Assembly: GCF_041956535.1 (NCBI RefSeq)
Contig: NW_027192226.1
Location: 60,259 to 124,258 of the forward strand
Source of the DNA: Calcarisporiella thermophila CBS 279.70
Taxonomy: Eukaryota > Calcarisporiellomycota
Reading direction: 5' to 3'
Length of the DNA stretch: 64,000 nucleotides
Of the stretch, positions 1 through 13,523 are shown one piece after another (position 1 is the stretch's first letter; each line of letters begins with the position of its first letter). The position numbers and the translations under genes were made by a program. The notes under the pieces are model-generated. The model did not search any database. It was not told the DNA's origin and saw only the letters and a list, made by a program, of their open reading frames with translations.

Positions 1-48
1 CTATAGTCTAGAGGTCAATCCCTTCCTTTTCATACCTATACTTTGCTA

Positions 49-2148
49 CTATGCTGTTGATGAAATGATAGTTAATCTAGTCGTACTTGACGATGAGTTC
101 TTTGGCGATTGTATTAGCATAACCAACACGCTCGTCATATTAAACGCAAAATTATCCGTGACATTAATGGCCGAAAGTGGCTCCAGGCTAACTCTAGGAA
201 TCAAGACTGGAATGAGAGTAGATGGATCACACTGAGGAACTTCAGCAACAGGTGTAGGAGCCGGACAATTCTCAGAGCGTTCTATCAAATTCTCGAGATT
301 TCGGATGAGCATATAGTCGTAATATATCAGAGACTCGTTTTGCAAAAGAGAAAGGATTCTACGCATATTTCTCAGAGCATGTTCACGCTGTCCGCAAATT
401 CCTGATTCAGCTAAGAGAATTTGAATACAAGCACTCGTACTCAGCCCAAATACTGCTATTGAATGCAGCGCAATGCTATCCGGGTCATTTATCACCAGCT
501 CGACTAGATCTACTATAATATTTGCTGATGGCACGCACTCTATAACTGCATCACTGTAGATAAACACAATTGGACTGTCACCTGCTTTCGGGAAGCGGGC
601 ATGGATATAAAGTGTGCTGAGAAAAAGTAGTATTTCTGCCATGTTTAACGGTGGAAGATCTTCTGGAATTTTGTTTATCATCGTTGCAAGCTTGGAAGGC
701 GAGAACGATATCTGGGATGGTGGAGACATAAGAAAATTTTGTGCAGACTCTTCATTATCGGGGTTATATAAGGACTGAAAGCCGGCAGTGGGGGGAAGTT
801 GCAGCCATATTTCTGTCAGAACTTCCGTTAGATATGCACAATTATAGAAGGAGCGGATTGCTTGAGCTTGGTCTTGAAGTGAAGTGAAGTAACCATGTTT
901 CATCTCGAGTTCATAGAGGTACGACTCAGTCTCGGTTTTAACAGGCATTTTCACATAACTAAAGACTAATGCCTTGTCTACCGGCGATCTGATATGAAAA
1001 TAGCTCCATGTAAATGCAATTCGCATTGCCCACCAGATGTTATTACGAAGTTCACGCTCTACAGGATCAAGTTTCTCATTAAAGCCTTCCATGTCCTGCT
1101 CTGGAATTCGCATCACAACTGCCATCTTCCATGCCGTTGCCAGCAACGGGATCCCGCTTTTTGACCGACCGACGCGTGCCAAATCGCATCCCAAGATGAA
1201 TAGTCCCTGCAGTTTAGTAAGAGATGGGCTTTGTGTGATATGATTGAGAAGTGAGAGAGCATATTCCGTGAAAACAGATCCCGGTCTCCCGCTTCTGGTT
1301 TGGTTGAAGAGAGGAATGCCAGAAATCATCAGAGCGGACGAAAATAGGGCGGAGTAGAGAAAAGGATCCACTAGTTGGTTTTGGTAGTTATTAATCATGA
1401 CAGCGCGACTGAGAATATTAGGGAAGGTTGTCAGCTGAAACCACTTATCGATAAGTGTAACTGCTTGGTTATAGGTGATTGACTTGAGGGGATCTTTATG
1501 TCCTAGCGGCATGGTTGTAAAAAGACTGTTGGCGTCCTCTCCATATTGAAACAAGATAGGGAATTTCTTTTCAAGTGTTTCCCCTACATTCAATGCGCTC
1601 AGATTTTCTACGAGAATACCAAGCATTTCGTTGGAAATAATTTTTGGATAAGGATATTGGATTGAATTCATCCGCCGGGACCAATCAATCTCCCATCCAA
1701 GATTAGCTGTGGGATGAGCAGTTCTAATCTATAAAATGAGAACGGCAAAATACATTTGTGTTAGCAACAATGAGAAGAGGCCCAAAATACGTTCTGTATA
1801 TTAACTCACATTCACGTTGGCAAAGGTGGGATAAAGCCTCTCTGCACACATTTGTACTTGTTCGGACATGCGTGCAATTCGCTTTTTACGAACCAGTTCT
1901 CGAGGAGTCATTTTAGCTATTCCATTCTCAGAGAGAATAAAATGACGGGCCTTAGAACGACCCCTTGGCAATTGGACTTTGGGGTATACACATTGGATGC
2001 AGTGTAGCTTGCAGCGAAAACAGCCGGAAATATTACCATCGCATTTTAGCTTCTTCTGACGGCAATAATAGCATGCCTTACGGCTGCGGCAGGGTTTTTG
2101 GTTGAGATGAGGCTGAAAGCTCAAAAGATTGAAGCTGGGGTTAGACAT
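49..2148 (-). CDS. Zn2Cys6 transcription factor A
   Basis: Predicted nuclear DNA-binding regulator of 672 residues. Exon 1 is 2148..1810 and exon 2 is 1728..49, joined in phase 0 over an 81-bp intron (1729..1809, GTGAGT...TATAG). The zinc cluster spans Cys26-Cys53 with spacing C-x2-C-x6-C-x6-C-x2-C-x6-C. The body resembles the fungal-specific transcription factor middle region: GIPLLATAWKMA followed by LDPVERELRNNIWWAMR. Neighbouring paralogues have RRGRPR after the cluster; here it has degenerated to LPRGRSKAR. The protein stops soon after the paralogue-wide LVM motif and lacks the long acidic Ser/Pro tail of B, C and F, so it is either naturally short or C-terminally eroded. Target genes and ligand are unknown. 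It belongs with B and F by sequence. Confidence 0.85.
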
Positions 2149-2934
2149 GAATAGGCTGCTGAACTGCTTCTCTGTTAGTGTGCCTGAATTGACAGTTGAG
2201 GTGTAACCTAGTATTTATTGATTTGAAAGGGCTCTAGAAGGTATTAGGTTAGGATTCAGGGATGAGTTCAAAATGGAAATTTAATTTCATGTAATGGCAC
2301 AAAATCTGGTCTTCCCCAAGCTGAAACAGAATCTTCTGCGCATCAAAATCAAAGCGCGGCAGTATTGTAGCCATTGCAACACAGAATATTCTTCTATGAG
2401 GAGCATTCTATATATTTGTATACTAAAGCTGTCAAATGACGAAGTTGCACCCCCTAAAAATTCGAATTGACCGCTTGCTAAATCTTCAGATAAGCACTCA
2501 GAGATCTGATTCTGGTTTAGTTTTGCCCGAATATTATTCCCAAAAAATTTTTTTCAATTTCATGCAGAGTAATTTATGAATTGTCAATACCAACTAATAT
2601 CGCAGATAAAGAATATTATCACCTGAAGCGCAAAAAATGGCATATAAATACTTTCAAGTGCTGATAGGCAGCATACATTCAACAATCCTATAATGTCATT
2701 GAACTAAGAGAGCTAGAGCAAAAAGCAGTTGATATATGAAAAGTACAAGTAAGAGCATATGAACACATTACAAATAAACAAAATAGTTACAATGATATAC
2801 AGGTGTAAGGTGGAAGATAAAGAGTTGTATATCTAATTGGTAGTACAAGCAGGATTAGCTGGCATCACCATAAAAATAGGTTCAGATGAATTTGCTCATT
2901 ATAGCCAAGGGGGACATGTTACTAGCTCAATTAT
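2149..2934. other. Intergenic region A-B
   Basis: About 790 bp between the 5' end of regulator A and the 3' end of regulator B. It is AT-rich with no open frame of note. It should hold the promoter of A (near 2150-2300) and the terminator region of B. No recognisable RNA gene or repeat was seen. Confidence 0.6.
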
Positions 2935-5338
2935 TCAAATATTGTAGTTAAAGTTTGAAATTGTGCTGTAAGCATTTTGTCCATATTCAGAATTGGTTAC
3001 ATCTCTCATGGCAGGAGGAATGGTGCCATTAGGATAGAGGGAGAGGCCAGGAGGAAATTGTACCTGTGTATCATGCGCTGCCGTTGACCGCACATTACTT
3101 CCGAAATTATTCTTGGAGAGCGAAATTAATTCTGTGGCTCTCTCTTGTAGCTGGATTGGATCATACCCCTCTAAACTTGTGTCAATGTTTTCAAACCACT
3201 TGACATCTGGATGCGTTGGCAATGAATGTTCGATTGGAATGGAAAAATCGAATAGTGAGGACGGCACAGTTTGACTTAGGTCTAGAGTGGGAATAATAAC
3301 AGCCATTAAAGCTTTTTCTAGTGAATCCTCAAGACCAGTTGTCTCTATTTTCGCTATTGATTCAAGGCTCACATGAGGAATGATAATTGGCTTGTTGGCT
3401 TGTCTGCTAAAATTCTCCTCATTTTCACTTTCAAGCCTTGCAACTTGAACTTGTCGGCTCTCCAAGCGGCCCAGAGCTTCTTCAATGGCACGAATAAGTC
3501 GTCGATTAAATATCACAAGCTGCTTGCATTCCAACAGTTTTAGAGTGCGATGTAAATTTAAAATTGCCTGTTGGCGCTGGTTGCCTGTCCTCGACTCCGC
3601 TATCAAAATGTGAATGCATGCACTTGTATTCAAACCGTAAACCACGAGAGGGTGCAGAATTACGCCATTTAAATCATTGAGAATATTTTCCGCTATATCC
3701 ACAACGGAATCAGCAGGTCCCACACATTCTGCAAGCAAACTTTCCTCCACGATCAAAAGTGGCCCCTCAAAGTTTTTAGGGAAGTGAAGGTGAATTAGCA
3801 GAATGTTGTAGTACAGTAATAGCTCTGCTGCGTTAAGTGGAGCAAGGTCGCTGGGGAGGGCATTTGCCAGCATAGCCAAGTGTGCAGGTAGTGTGGCCAA
3901 GTCTCCCCGGGAAGAGGGCAGTTTTTCACAGACGAGCTCACCCTCCTCCGGATCAAGCAATGAGCGACGGCCCACGTCAGGTGTGATCATGAGCCATATC
4001 TCTGAAAATATAACTGACATATGCACGAAATTATAGAAGGAGCGGATGGCTTGTCCATGTTCAATCATAGTTGTATTGAGACCGTGTGCTTGATCCAACG
4101 CGTAAAGGGCTGACTCGCTTTCATTCTTGACGGGCATATTCACCTTGGCCTCAAAAAAGATCTTGTCGATCCCTGATCCAGCATTGAAATACCCCCATGT
4201 CATAGAAGAGCGCAGCACCCACCACATATTATTGCGCAGCTCACGTTCCACGGGGTCTAGCTGCAAGTTAAAGCACTCGCTATCTTGTTCGTGGATTCGA
4301 AGCTGAAGAGCCATTTTCCATGCCGTGGCCACTAGGGGCATTCCCATTTTTGACTGGCAGAGATAGATCAGATGGCCCCCCAGGATAAATAGACCTTGCA
4401 TTTTGGTGAGCGAGGGCTCGGGTGTCTCCTTCTCAAGCAGTGATAGTGCATATTCGGTGAAGACCGACCCAGGCCGTCTACTTCTGGTTTGGTTATATAT
4501 AGGAATTCCAGACATGTTGAGTGCGGAGGCAAACACAGCCGAATACAATAGGGGATCGTAGTTATTATTGCGAAAATTTCGAGTCATAACAGTGCGATTG
4601 AGAATGGTGGGAAAGGAATGGGTTTGAAACCATGTATTGATAAACAATAGCGCTTGTTCGTATGTAATCGACTTTAGTGGATCTCGGTGCTCAAACACCC
4701 GGTTGGCAAGTTGCCTTTCCTCTTTTCTCACTTGCACCATAGGAAACGTTTTTATGATCTTTTCACCAATGCTCAGAGAGCTTACTTTTTCGATAAGAAT
4801 ACCTAACATATCGTTGCTAAGCTTTTTCATATATGGAGCATGGGTGAATTTCCTTCCGCGGTTCCATGGCATATCCCACCCCAGATTAATGTTAATATCA
4901 GGCGGCAAATCGAGCTATATGGTAAAAGCAGTGAAATAAGCGGTAAAATACTATAATCATCCAAAAAAAATATTTTGCGAGTCTAGCTCTTACCTCAATT
5001 CCAACGATGAGATTCTCATATTTATCGAGGTATTTCATATACCGCTGAAGCAAGTTTTCTTTGAATGACTGACTAATTTGGGACAAAATCGGATTGCTGA
5101 TGTCGAATATTATCTGCTCGTTCTGTTGCAAAAAGCGGCTGCGTGGACGACCTCGGCGGACAATCTGGCTTCCAAATGAGCACGAAATACCGAGCATTTT
5201 ACACCGCGAGCAACCTTCGAGATTTCCATCGCATTTTACCTTCTTTTTGCGACAGCTGCGACATGCCTCGTGGATATGATAGGCATTGTCGTTGAGAGGA
5301 TCATGGATAATCACAACACGCTGCGTGACGGGTGGCAT
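2935..5338 (-). CDS. Zn2Cys6 transcription factor B
   Basis: Predicted 774-residue nuclear regulator. Exon 1 is 5338..4994 and exon 2 is 4914..2935; the intron is 4915..4993 (79 bp, phase 0). I chose the ATG at 5338 because E and F also start Met-Pro-Pro; a longer reading from 5431 adds residues not shared by paralogues. The zinc cluster is Cys26-Cys53, followed by the AT-hook-like VRRGRPRSRFLQQ. The body carries the conserved MLGILIEK, the QTRSRRPGSVFTEYALSLLE block, and LDPVERELRNNMWW. The C-terminal third is Ser/Pro/Asp-rich with LMAVIIP matching the LLVMVV motif of paralogues, and may be an activation domain (inference). Nearest relatives in the array are A and F. Confidence 0.88.
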
Positions 5339-6149
5339 GGATACATAAGAATGTTGATAACTAAAGGGAGCTGAAGTGCCCGGAAGAACTGTAATAAATA
5401 GCCAATATGTTACTCTCACAACAAATAGCAACAGCTAAAAGCTTGAGTCTCTATGAGCGGGTTTTATTTTCTCGCTAGGCGCAGATCAAATTTTATATGC
5501 TCCATACCTCCTAACAAGGCAGCTGTTCTCCCAAATAGGTCACGTATGAGGTAAGAGCCTTCTTACAAGTGATAAGCCACATGGGATAAAGCCTATTGTA
5601 GATTCCGGAACAATATCATCTCCATGTTTCAGAGGAGAAAGGAACCCCCGAACTTGAGCACAGATTTGAATGCGCCTACGCTCTCTTGTCTCTACGGGGT
5701 TTTAGTCCAAATCGATCTGATCCTCTCTCCTCTGGAACACGGACTGAAATCCCCTGCTTGAGACATTGCTCTTTTGCTCGACACAAGGACCCCCCATCCT
5801 TAAGCAAGCCCAAATTGAGCTTATAGCAATGGCGAGGATTGGACCCTTCGAATTGATTTGTCTATCCTCACTAACCTCAAACGTGCCACAAAGTTTACAT
5901 AACTTTATTGACTAGTCCCGTGCCTCTTCCGCATTTCTTGTGTATTTCTATCATGACCCAGCATGGTACGAATGCACAAGAAATGCAGAAGAGTCTGAAG
6001 AGTCTGAAGTAAAACATTACAGTGCAACTAATATTAGCAGCAGATATATACATCAGTTGCAATATATAATAAACACACATTACAATTACGGAGCTCAACC
6101 AAAGGAATTCAACTAGGATTCAATATGGCTGGATTCCCTGGGATGGGCT
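5339..6149. other. Intergenic region B-C
   Basis: About 810 bp. The stretch 5590-5860 is visibly less AT-rich than its surroundings, with several C-runs, but I recognise no gene, RNA or transposon in it. It should contain the promoter of B. A short open frame at 5895..6098 (minus) looks fortuitous. Confidence 0.5.
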
Positions 6150-8563
6150 TTACAATACAACATCAGGTTTAGGTTTCTCGAAAAATATATTGAATGCTAA
6201 GCTGTCAATGGGTGCAGAAGAAGGCTCCGCGTTATGCTCGAAAGTGTCGAATTTATCTCCAGCCATCTGATTTTCGGTCTGAATTGTTTGGGTAGTATCT
6301 GAAGAGTATGTGGGTGATTCCAGAAATGAAGCGAAAGAATCTTCCAAAATACTTTCGACAGCAAGTTTGGGAGCCATATCAGAGGGATTGGGCGATAAGT
6401 CGCTGTCCGAAAAGTAGGGGGAACACGAGCTCAATATATCTTCGATCGTCTCCTGTAGGTTGTCTAGTGACGAACCCGGTGAATTAGCACAAGCGGGAAG
6501 TGTCGAAAAATGGGATGTCGCAGAGGGTGCAGCACCAGATTTACTCACGACCATAACCAGCAAAGTGGGGAGTTCTTCTGCTGAGCCGCTCTCATATTTT
6601 CTTTCCAAAAGGGATATCGACTCGAGACTTGCACACGGGACAACGACTGGAACGATTATTCGGTCGTCGTGGTTGCTTAATCCTGATAGCGAAGTGGATA
6701 ATGAAGGAATCTCATATTTCTCTGCCCGAGAAAGAAAACTTTCGATCGTGCGGATGAGTCTGAGCGCTGTGTGCCCCAAGTATCTGCACACTAGTAGTGA
6801 GTGTATCTCTCTTAGTTTCAAAAGTGCCGCCTCCCGCCGCTCTCTCGCACCTGACTCTGCTGAGAGAATATAAACACATACACTTGTATTCAGTCCAAAC
6901 AATACAAGTGGATAAAGCGCAGAGTGTTGAGAGTCCGAAAGAGCAACCTTTGTTGAATCTAGGACTATATCCGCAGACGACAGGCATTCTGTAATGGCAT
7001 TGACTTCAATGAAGAGAAGTAGATTGCTGTCTACCTTTGGAAACTGGGAATGGATGCTGAGAATGTTGAGGTAGAGGATGATTTCGATCGTATCTGTCAA
7101 GCTCAAATCCTCTGGAATGGATTCCATTGCCTCCCTCATCTGGGCAGGCAAGGATGCCAAGTATTGTTGCGTAGGAATCTCTCCCCCATCAGGCTCGAAA
7201 CAGGGCAGATCCATCAAACAGAATGTTCGCTTGGGACTTATTCGGACCCAGATGTCAGACATGATTGCTGTCAAGAAGGCGAGATTGTAGAAATCTCGAA
7301 TAGCTTGAGCATGCTCCTTTAGCTGCATAACATTCCCATGTTTCAAATCCAGGGAGTAGAGCACAGAATCATTCGCGTTTTTGACGGGCAGTTTCACGTT
7401 CTGCATAACACAATGGACGGAAAATCTCGCCCCAATATTAAAGTATCCCCAAAGGAATGAAGCACGCATTACCCACCAAATGTTATTGCGAAGTTCACGT
7501 TCTACAGGGTCGAGCGGCTGATCAAAACCATCGGTGTCCTGTTCGTGAATCTGCAGGTCAAGCATCATTTTTGAGATCAGAGCTGACAAAGTGATCGACT
7601 TTTTGCCTCGGAAAGAATCCGTCATATGAGAACTGAGAAGCATCATGCCTTGCAACTTCGTTAAAGAAGGTTCTGGGGTTTCGCGCTCCAGCAAAGACAT
7701 TGCATATTCAAAGAAAACAGATCCTGGTGTTCCTCTTTTGGTTTGATTATAGACGGGATTTCCTATTCGCTCCAGTACCATACCGAACACGACCGAATAG
7801 AGCAAGGGATCGTACCGTTTTTCGCGGTAATTCTCTAGCATGAGGGTGCGATTGAGCATGGTAGGAAACATCGATATATGAAACCACTGGTTGATAAGCA
7901 AAACTCCTTGATCATATGGGATGGATTCTAAGGGATTTTTATAATGCGATAGACTATCCTTGCATACCACACCCACATCTTCCGCCGCATAAGAAAGCGG
8001 GAACTTCTTTAAAACCTTCTCCCCTATGTTCAATGCGCTTATCTTTTCAACAAGAATAGCAAGTGCATCGTAGATCAAAATTTTGTTCAATGGGAATGGC
8101 GGAAGCTGCATTCTCCTACTATCCCTCACGTTGGCCAATACAACACTCTCTGACACATGGGTTATCTGAAAAGATATAAAAAAAATGAGTTTAGCAATAC
8201 AATTCGTACTTGAAATCCCAAGCAGACAATCACATTAGCTTGATCTTCCATAATTCTAAGTTTATCAAATAGTCTCTGAAATTCCTCCATCATGTTTCCC
8301 TGCATTGTCACTCGCAGTAGTACAGGATGTCCCACATCAAAGAGGATCTTCTCATATTGTTGTAGGAAACGACTGCGGGGTCTTCCTCGGCGAATTTTTT
8401 CACTCTCAAAGACGCATTGGTGGCCAAGCCGTTTGCATCGCAAACAACCATTCGGTTCTCCATCGCACTTTAGCTTTCTTCGACGGCAGGCTTGACACGC
8501 CTTTCGAGCTGAACCTTTAGTTTCAACACCGGACCTCCAGACAATTAATTTGGGTGTCATCAA
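6150..8563 (-). CDS. Zn2Cys6 transcription factor C
   Basis: Predicted 789-residue regulator. Exon 1 is 8563..8210 and exon 2 is 8165..6150; the intron is 8166..8209, only 44 bp and the shortest in the array (phase 0, GTACGA...TTCAG). The zinc cluster is Cys23-Cys50, followed by IRRGRPRSRFLQQYEKILFD. The body has MMLDLQIHEQD and LDPVERELRNNIWWVMR. The 130-residue tail after TLLVMVV is rich in Ser, Pro, Asp and Glu and could be a transactivation region (inference). Sequence places it with D and E (EHAQAIRDFYN, where A, B and F have AQAIRSFYN). There are two adjacent ATG codons at the start; either could be used. Confidence 0.86.
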
Positions 8564-10230
8564 TGTATTGACTATGACTAGCTAAGAATACGTGGTGTTG
8601 GATTGCTACTGAATACTACCATTCAATGCACGGACATGTAAGAGATAAACACCTATATATATATCACACTACTTCGCCCTCTATTTCTATATTAATGGGA
8701 GTTAAATAGGATCCGATCACCAGAAATTAAACGGGCTGAGTTGAATCTCGGTGTTTTTGGATCCACTTTTTTGATGGAGATTCAAGTAAAACAATGGTTT
8801 CATGGCCGGAATTCATTCCCGGCGTCCTAGGGTCGTAGCACAGGGTTTTCTATCCTCCAGCAGTAGCATCCCTGCTTTTCCCTAATGCAGTCTTGACTGG
8901 TCTTATGAAGAGCATCCTGCACGCCATGGACCCTATTGGCAACTAAAGCTAATTTGTATCTGACTAGTGGGGTATATATTAAAATCGGCCTTGGCCCCTT
9001 AGTTTTAATTTCTCGACAATAACCGTGCACGTACATGACTAAATATTGTGAAAGGTGTGTGATACCGTGGTTAAGGAGTAGAATAATGACTTTATCTTGC
9101 AATAGCGAAGAAAATCTTAGAACCATGGCCTAGTTCTTAAATCACATTATGATGCGCAAGAGAATAAAAATCTAGATTCGAAGCGTTCGAGTCAAACGCT
9201 CCAGGCAAAGCGCATCGGACACTTCTTCTCGAGTGCCGGCATGCCCCACTTCTATTGAATAGGTACTGCCTCATTGAACTGATGTAAGCACCCGTTAATG
9301 CACACGTATTACTGAGCGGACTTGGATATTCTGCATGTATAGGCCAGTGAGCTCATTTGGCTTAGTTTGATAAACTACAAAAAAAGGACTGCCACTTAAA
9401 GGAAGTTCAGCTGATCACGACTACATATTTTATTTTATTAAATAAATTGAAGCAAGAATACAACATGAAAAACCTTCTTTGTGCAGTATTACATTTTGAA
9501 TACTATGTGGCGTAATAAAATTACTACTTAGCGGTTAAATATTCAAATTTACATATTGTACAGCAAATAAGCATTGTAATCGAAATCTCATTTCGAAACT
9601 CTTGTTCGTCTACAATTCTACAGTATTTGAGGCCCTCATGGTGGAAATTGATAAATTAATTTCGAGCAGTTTACAGGTGTATTCGAGATGCACATTAGAA
9701 TTATCAAGTATTATTAATAACCAATTGCTTTGTTGGAAGTGAGTGTGATATGGTGGGCAACCTCAATTATCGCTAGTAATTGATATCAGAAATTGCATAT
9801 TTTATTCCAGGTGTTAGACTAAAATATGGTAGGCTTAATTTTTCAAACTAAGACACTTTTAAACCATTTGTAGTCTAATTTGAAAATAATTTGCATGCGC
9901 AAAGTTTGATTAAATTCTCAATTACAAGTTTATAAAAGTTTATTCTAGCATCAAACTACTTTTCTATCGAGTTTAAATCAGTATCTAAAAGTATTTACAT
10001 TTATGAGAATGTGCAAAACATTGCTTAAGATGGAAATATGAACATAGTTAAATTTAATGTATGCAAATAGAGTGAAAAGGTCTATTCGGAATGTATTCTA
10101 GTATGAAAGAGCCCCCCCTTGGAAGTTGAAATGCTGAAAGGTGGAAAAGTACACGAGGTCGAAGCGGTTAACGTTGTCGGTAGTATTTGAAAGTGATTGG
10201 AATTAACTATATCTGGCGATAACTCAGAGA
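8564..10230. other. Intergenic region C-D
   Basis: About 1.7 kb without a convincing gene. The promoter-side sequence of C has a TATATATATA stretch near 8656. An open frame at 8827..9126 (minus) has no recognisable domain. At 9147..9223 there is a 7-bp inverted repeat (GATGCGC/GCGCATC) around a smaller hairpin; it does not fit a tRNA. The segment 9950-10150, 3' of gene D, has a degenerate copy at 13250-13430. Confidence 0.5.
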
Positions 10231-12353
10231 TTACATCACTGGCCGAAACAGAGCAGAGCACTGTTCAGTAATTTCTCCATCGTCTCGCGTATCCAATAGC
10301 ACTCCCACATACTTGGTGAGTAGTAAATTAGACACCGCTTCAGTACTATATTGGTCTTCATTTTTCACTACCATAACAAGCAGGGTGGAAGACTGGGATA
10401 CTGTCGAATTCAGATAATCATTGTCGAATAAAGGTGTTGTGAGAGCACGCGGGATAGCAACTGCCACAATTTTCCTATTATTATCATGCAATGGTGATGT
10501 CGTTAACATATGGCCTCCACTTCCTCGAGAAAGGAAATTCTCGATGGTACGGATGAGCTCTAGAGTTATATTTCCGAAATGCCTGCATTCAAGTAGTTTC
10601 TGTATCTCGGTGAGTTTGAATATTGCTTCTTCCCGCTGCTCAACTGAACCTGATTCTGCTAAAAGGATGTATACGCTTATGCTCGTATTCAATCCGAATA
10701 AAACAATTGGATCTATTGAAAAAACTCTTGGGTCTTTGACTGCAATCTTCGCCACATCCACTATCATGTTCGCTGAATTTCGGCACTCTTCGACAGCTCT
10801 GTCTTCGAGAAATAAAAGTAGATCCTTCTCCTTCTTAGGAAATTGAGAATGAATGGCGATAATATTGAGGCACAGGAGAAGCTCCGCAGCATGAATGGGT
10901 GACAGCCCACTGGAGATCGAGGCCATCATAGTTGTTAGCCTAGGGGGTAGAGTTGCCAGGGTCTTTTGCAGATGTGAAGGTTCACTACAATCATACTCCG
11001 TGTTTACCGGATTCCTCGAATTCAATAATGAGAGCTTATGGTGTGGCACGATTTGTATCCAGATTTCAGTCATAATGTCTGTCATGAAGGCACAATTATA
11101 GAAATCTCGTATTGCTTGCGCATGCTCGAGTTGGTTCATAATATATCCATGCTTTACATCCAGAGCATAAAGAGACGACTCATTCTCGTTTTTAACAGGC
11201 AGTTTCACAGTGCTCAGAGCAAAATATTTGTTAATTCCTGAACCGCAACGAAAATTTGCCCGTGACCAAATGCAACGCATCGCCCACCAGATGTTAGTGC
11301 GCAACTCTCTATCCACGGGATCAAGTCTCTGATCGAATTGATCGTTATCCTGTTCGTGGATCCGTAAGTCTAACGACATTTTGGCAGCCATCGCCATCAA
11401 TGAAATACCAGTTTTGGATCGATTGGTAATAACCATGTGCGAGCTAAGGACGAAAAGCGCTTGCATCTTGATGAGTGACGGGGCTGTAGTCTCACACTCC
11501 AGGAGTGACAAAGCGTATGTAATGAAATCTGACCCTATCCGGGTTTTTTTTGTCTGACTTTTGATTGTGATCCCTTTCCTCTCCAGGACTGAACCAAAAA
11601 TAGCTGAATAGAGAAGAAAGTCGTACTTTTGTCTGCGATAGTTATCAAACATGATAGTGCGATTTAGCACAGTGCTAAATGGATTGGTCTTAAACCATTC
11701 GCTGATGAGCTGGACTCCTTGATCGTATGGAATGTCTTGCAGCGGGTTTTCCAGCTGAGGTGGTGAAAAGCTAAAATCACATTTGTCCTCTTCATGTTTA
11801 GATAGGAAATATGCTTTTTGCACCTTCTCACCGAAGCATAGCGAGCTTATCTTTTCAATGAGAATTGCGAGCATGTCGTTGGTATAAACTTTGATTAATG
11901 GTATATTTAGTTTATATGCGAAATGATTTTCTATACTGTCCGACACAGACGTTATCTAATGAATTTAAAAATACGCGTTATTATTTGCCAACTCAATGTT
12001 GATCTTCGTGATTTGTATGCATTTACCACGATTATCTCTCGCATCTGGTTGAGTCTCCTATAGAGCAATTGAAATTGCTCCATCAAGCAACCTCGATTTT
12101 TTACGCAAAGCAAGGTCGGGATACTGATATCAAAATGGATGTTTTCGTATTGCTGTAGAAAGAGACTGCGGGGTCGACCCCTGCGAATAGTGGTGTTGTC
12201 AAAAATACAGTTGATTCCGAGTCTTTTGCAGCGCTGACAAACTTTTGAATCCCCATCGCACCTCAACTTTTTTTTACGACAGGATTGACATGACCTTCGA
12301 ATAAGCTTCCTCGTCCAAGAGGAATCCTCTAATGTGATTAAACTGCGAGGCAT
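10231..12353 (-). CDS. Zn2Cys6 transcription factor D
   Basis: Predicted 683-residue regulator. Exon 1 is 12353..12027 and exon 2 is 11955..10231; the intron is 11956..12026 (71 bp, phase 0). The zinc cluster is Cys22-Cys49 and IRRGRPRSLFLQQYENI follows. The body shows MSLDLRIHEQD and LDPVDRELRTNIWWAMR. The tail after TLLVMVV is short (about 45 residues), so the acidic extension seen in C and F is missing. A broken second copy of this gene lies directly upstream (13524..13790), with both flanks also duplicated, so D is the surviving partner of a local duplication. Confidence 0.86.
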
Positions 12354-13523
12354 ATTGCGGGCACTTTACACATTCGTCAATGCCCTCTGTCTTTTTCTAT
12401 GAAAGTATATCCCACTCAATACACCAATATAAATGAGGCAGACTGAATATATGAACCTGTTTATATTGGTTTGAGATAGCTCATGCTAAACTGAAACCAA
12501 AAAGCCATTCACATGTATATCGATATTAAAAAGCGGATAGGACAAATGATTTTGCGTAACGTTCTCAAAAATGATTATTCTTGGTTTCGGAGCCATTGCC
12601 CGAATTCGCATTATATTTTCTAGCAATTTGCTAAAATGATCTTAGTTCTATGAAAGCCATTGAGATGAGAACAGCGACTGATTCCTCGATCTTCTCAATA
12701 TATCGCGTATATAGTAGAGAAAACTTATGAAATCTAGAATACTATATAGTATTCTAGATTTCATAAGTTTGAAGCAGTTTCACCAAACGGAATATCCATA
12801 TTCAGAGAAAAACGCACGAATAATCAATTAGATAATTCAATAGTTACCAGACCCAAGTAAACACGCTGCTTCTCAGTCTTAACTTTTTTTGAGCTGGTTT
12901 ACTTTCGTTTAATCCTATATCCACGTTCACGGGGAGTCATATCCAAATAGATAAGAATGTTTTTGGAGAAACCGTGAATAAAAGGGTCTCTTTTGGATAC
13001 CCTTGAAGAAGTATCTGATATCTTTGACTTTGTAGCAGAAATAGCTCGGAGTATGTAATAAACGTATCGGTTTAGTTCATCTCACTTGACCTTCGCATTC
13101 TGCCTGTCGGTTCGAAATCTATCCCTTAGGTATTGAAGTAACTTGGATAAACCACTCAGAAGTTGTTAAGATGTGCTACTAATACAATCTGTTTTATAGA
13201 AGTTATAGTTGTTAGATCGCGGCAATATGTGTGCTTTGATATATCTTCATTACCTAGATGCTTTTCTATCAAAATTGAGATCATCGTTTATAAAAATGCA
13301 CCCATAAAAACGTGCAAAACATTACTAGAAATAGTAAGAGGGCTATAATTAATATCAGGTGAATGCAAATGAAGCTAAACGCTCAAAAAGCATTCTAGTA
13401 TTAGTTAGTCCTCGTTGAAAGGTGTAATACTTATTGCTAAACAATCAAAATATATTGGAAATAATTTTTAAACCATTTTATGAATACATGTTATAGCTTG
13501 AATGTATTTACCTCTGCATATTA
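12354..13523. other. Intergenic region between D and the relic
   Basis: Contains the likely promoter of D, a perfect 50-bp palindrome (12721..12770), and at 13250-13430 a degenerate copy of the sequence that lies 3' of D. A plus-strand open frame at 13163..13348 looks fortuitous. Confidence 0.6.
12721..12770. repeat. Perfect 50-bp palindrome
   Basis: The sequence reads identically on both strands over 50 bp with no spacer; the centre is CTATATAG and the arms contain ATCTAGAATA. As RNA or single-stranded DNA it would form a 25-bp hairpin. It lies in gene-free DNA between regulator D and its broken copy. It is not a typical terminator, because no transcript is expected to end here. Confidence 0.95.

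Noticed and set aside
8827-9126. 99-residue open frame on the minus strand
   Set aside because: No domain, no start context, composition like intergenic DNA, no paralogue in the array.
9147-9223. tRNA-like fold with GATGCGC/GCGCATC stem and a TTCGAGTC loop
   Set aside because: The arms are too close together, there is no D or anticodon arm, and the T-like hairpin is not next to the 3' acceptor strand.
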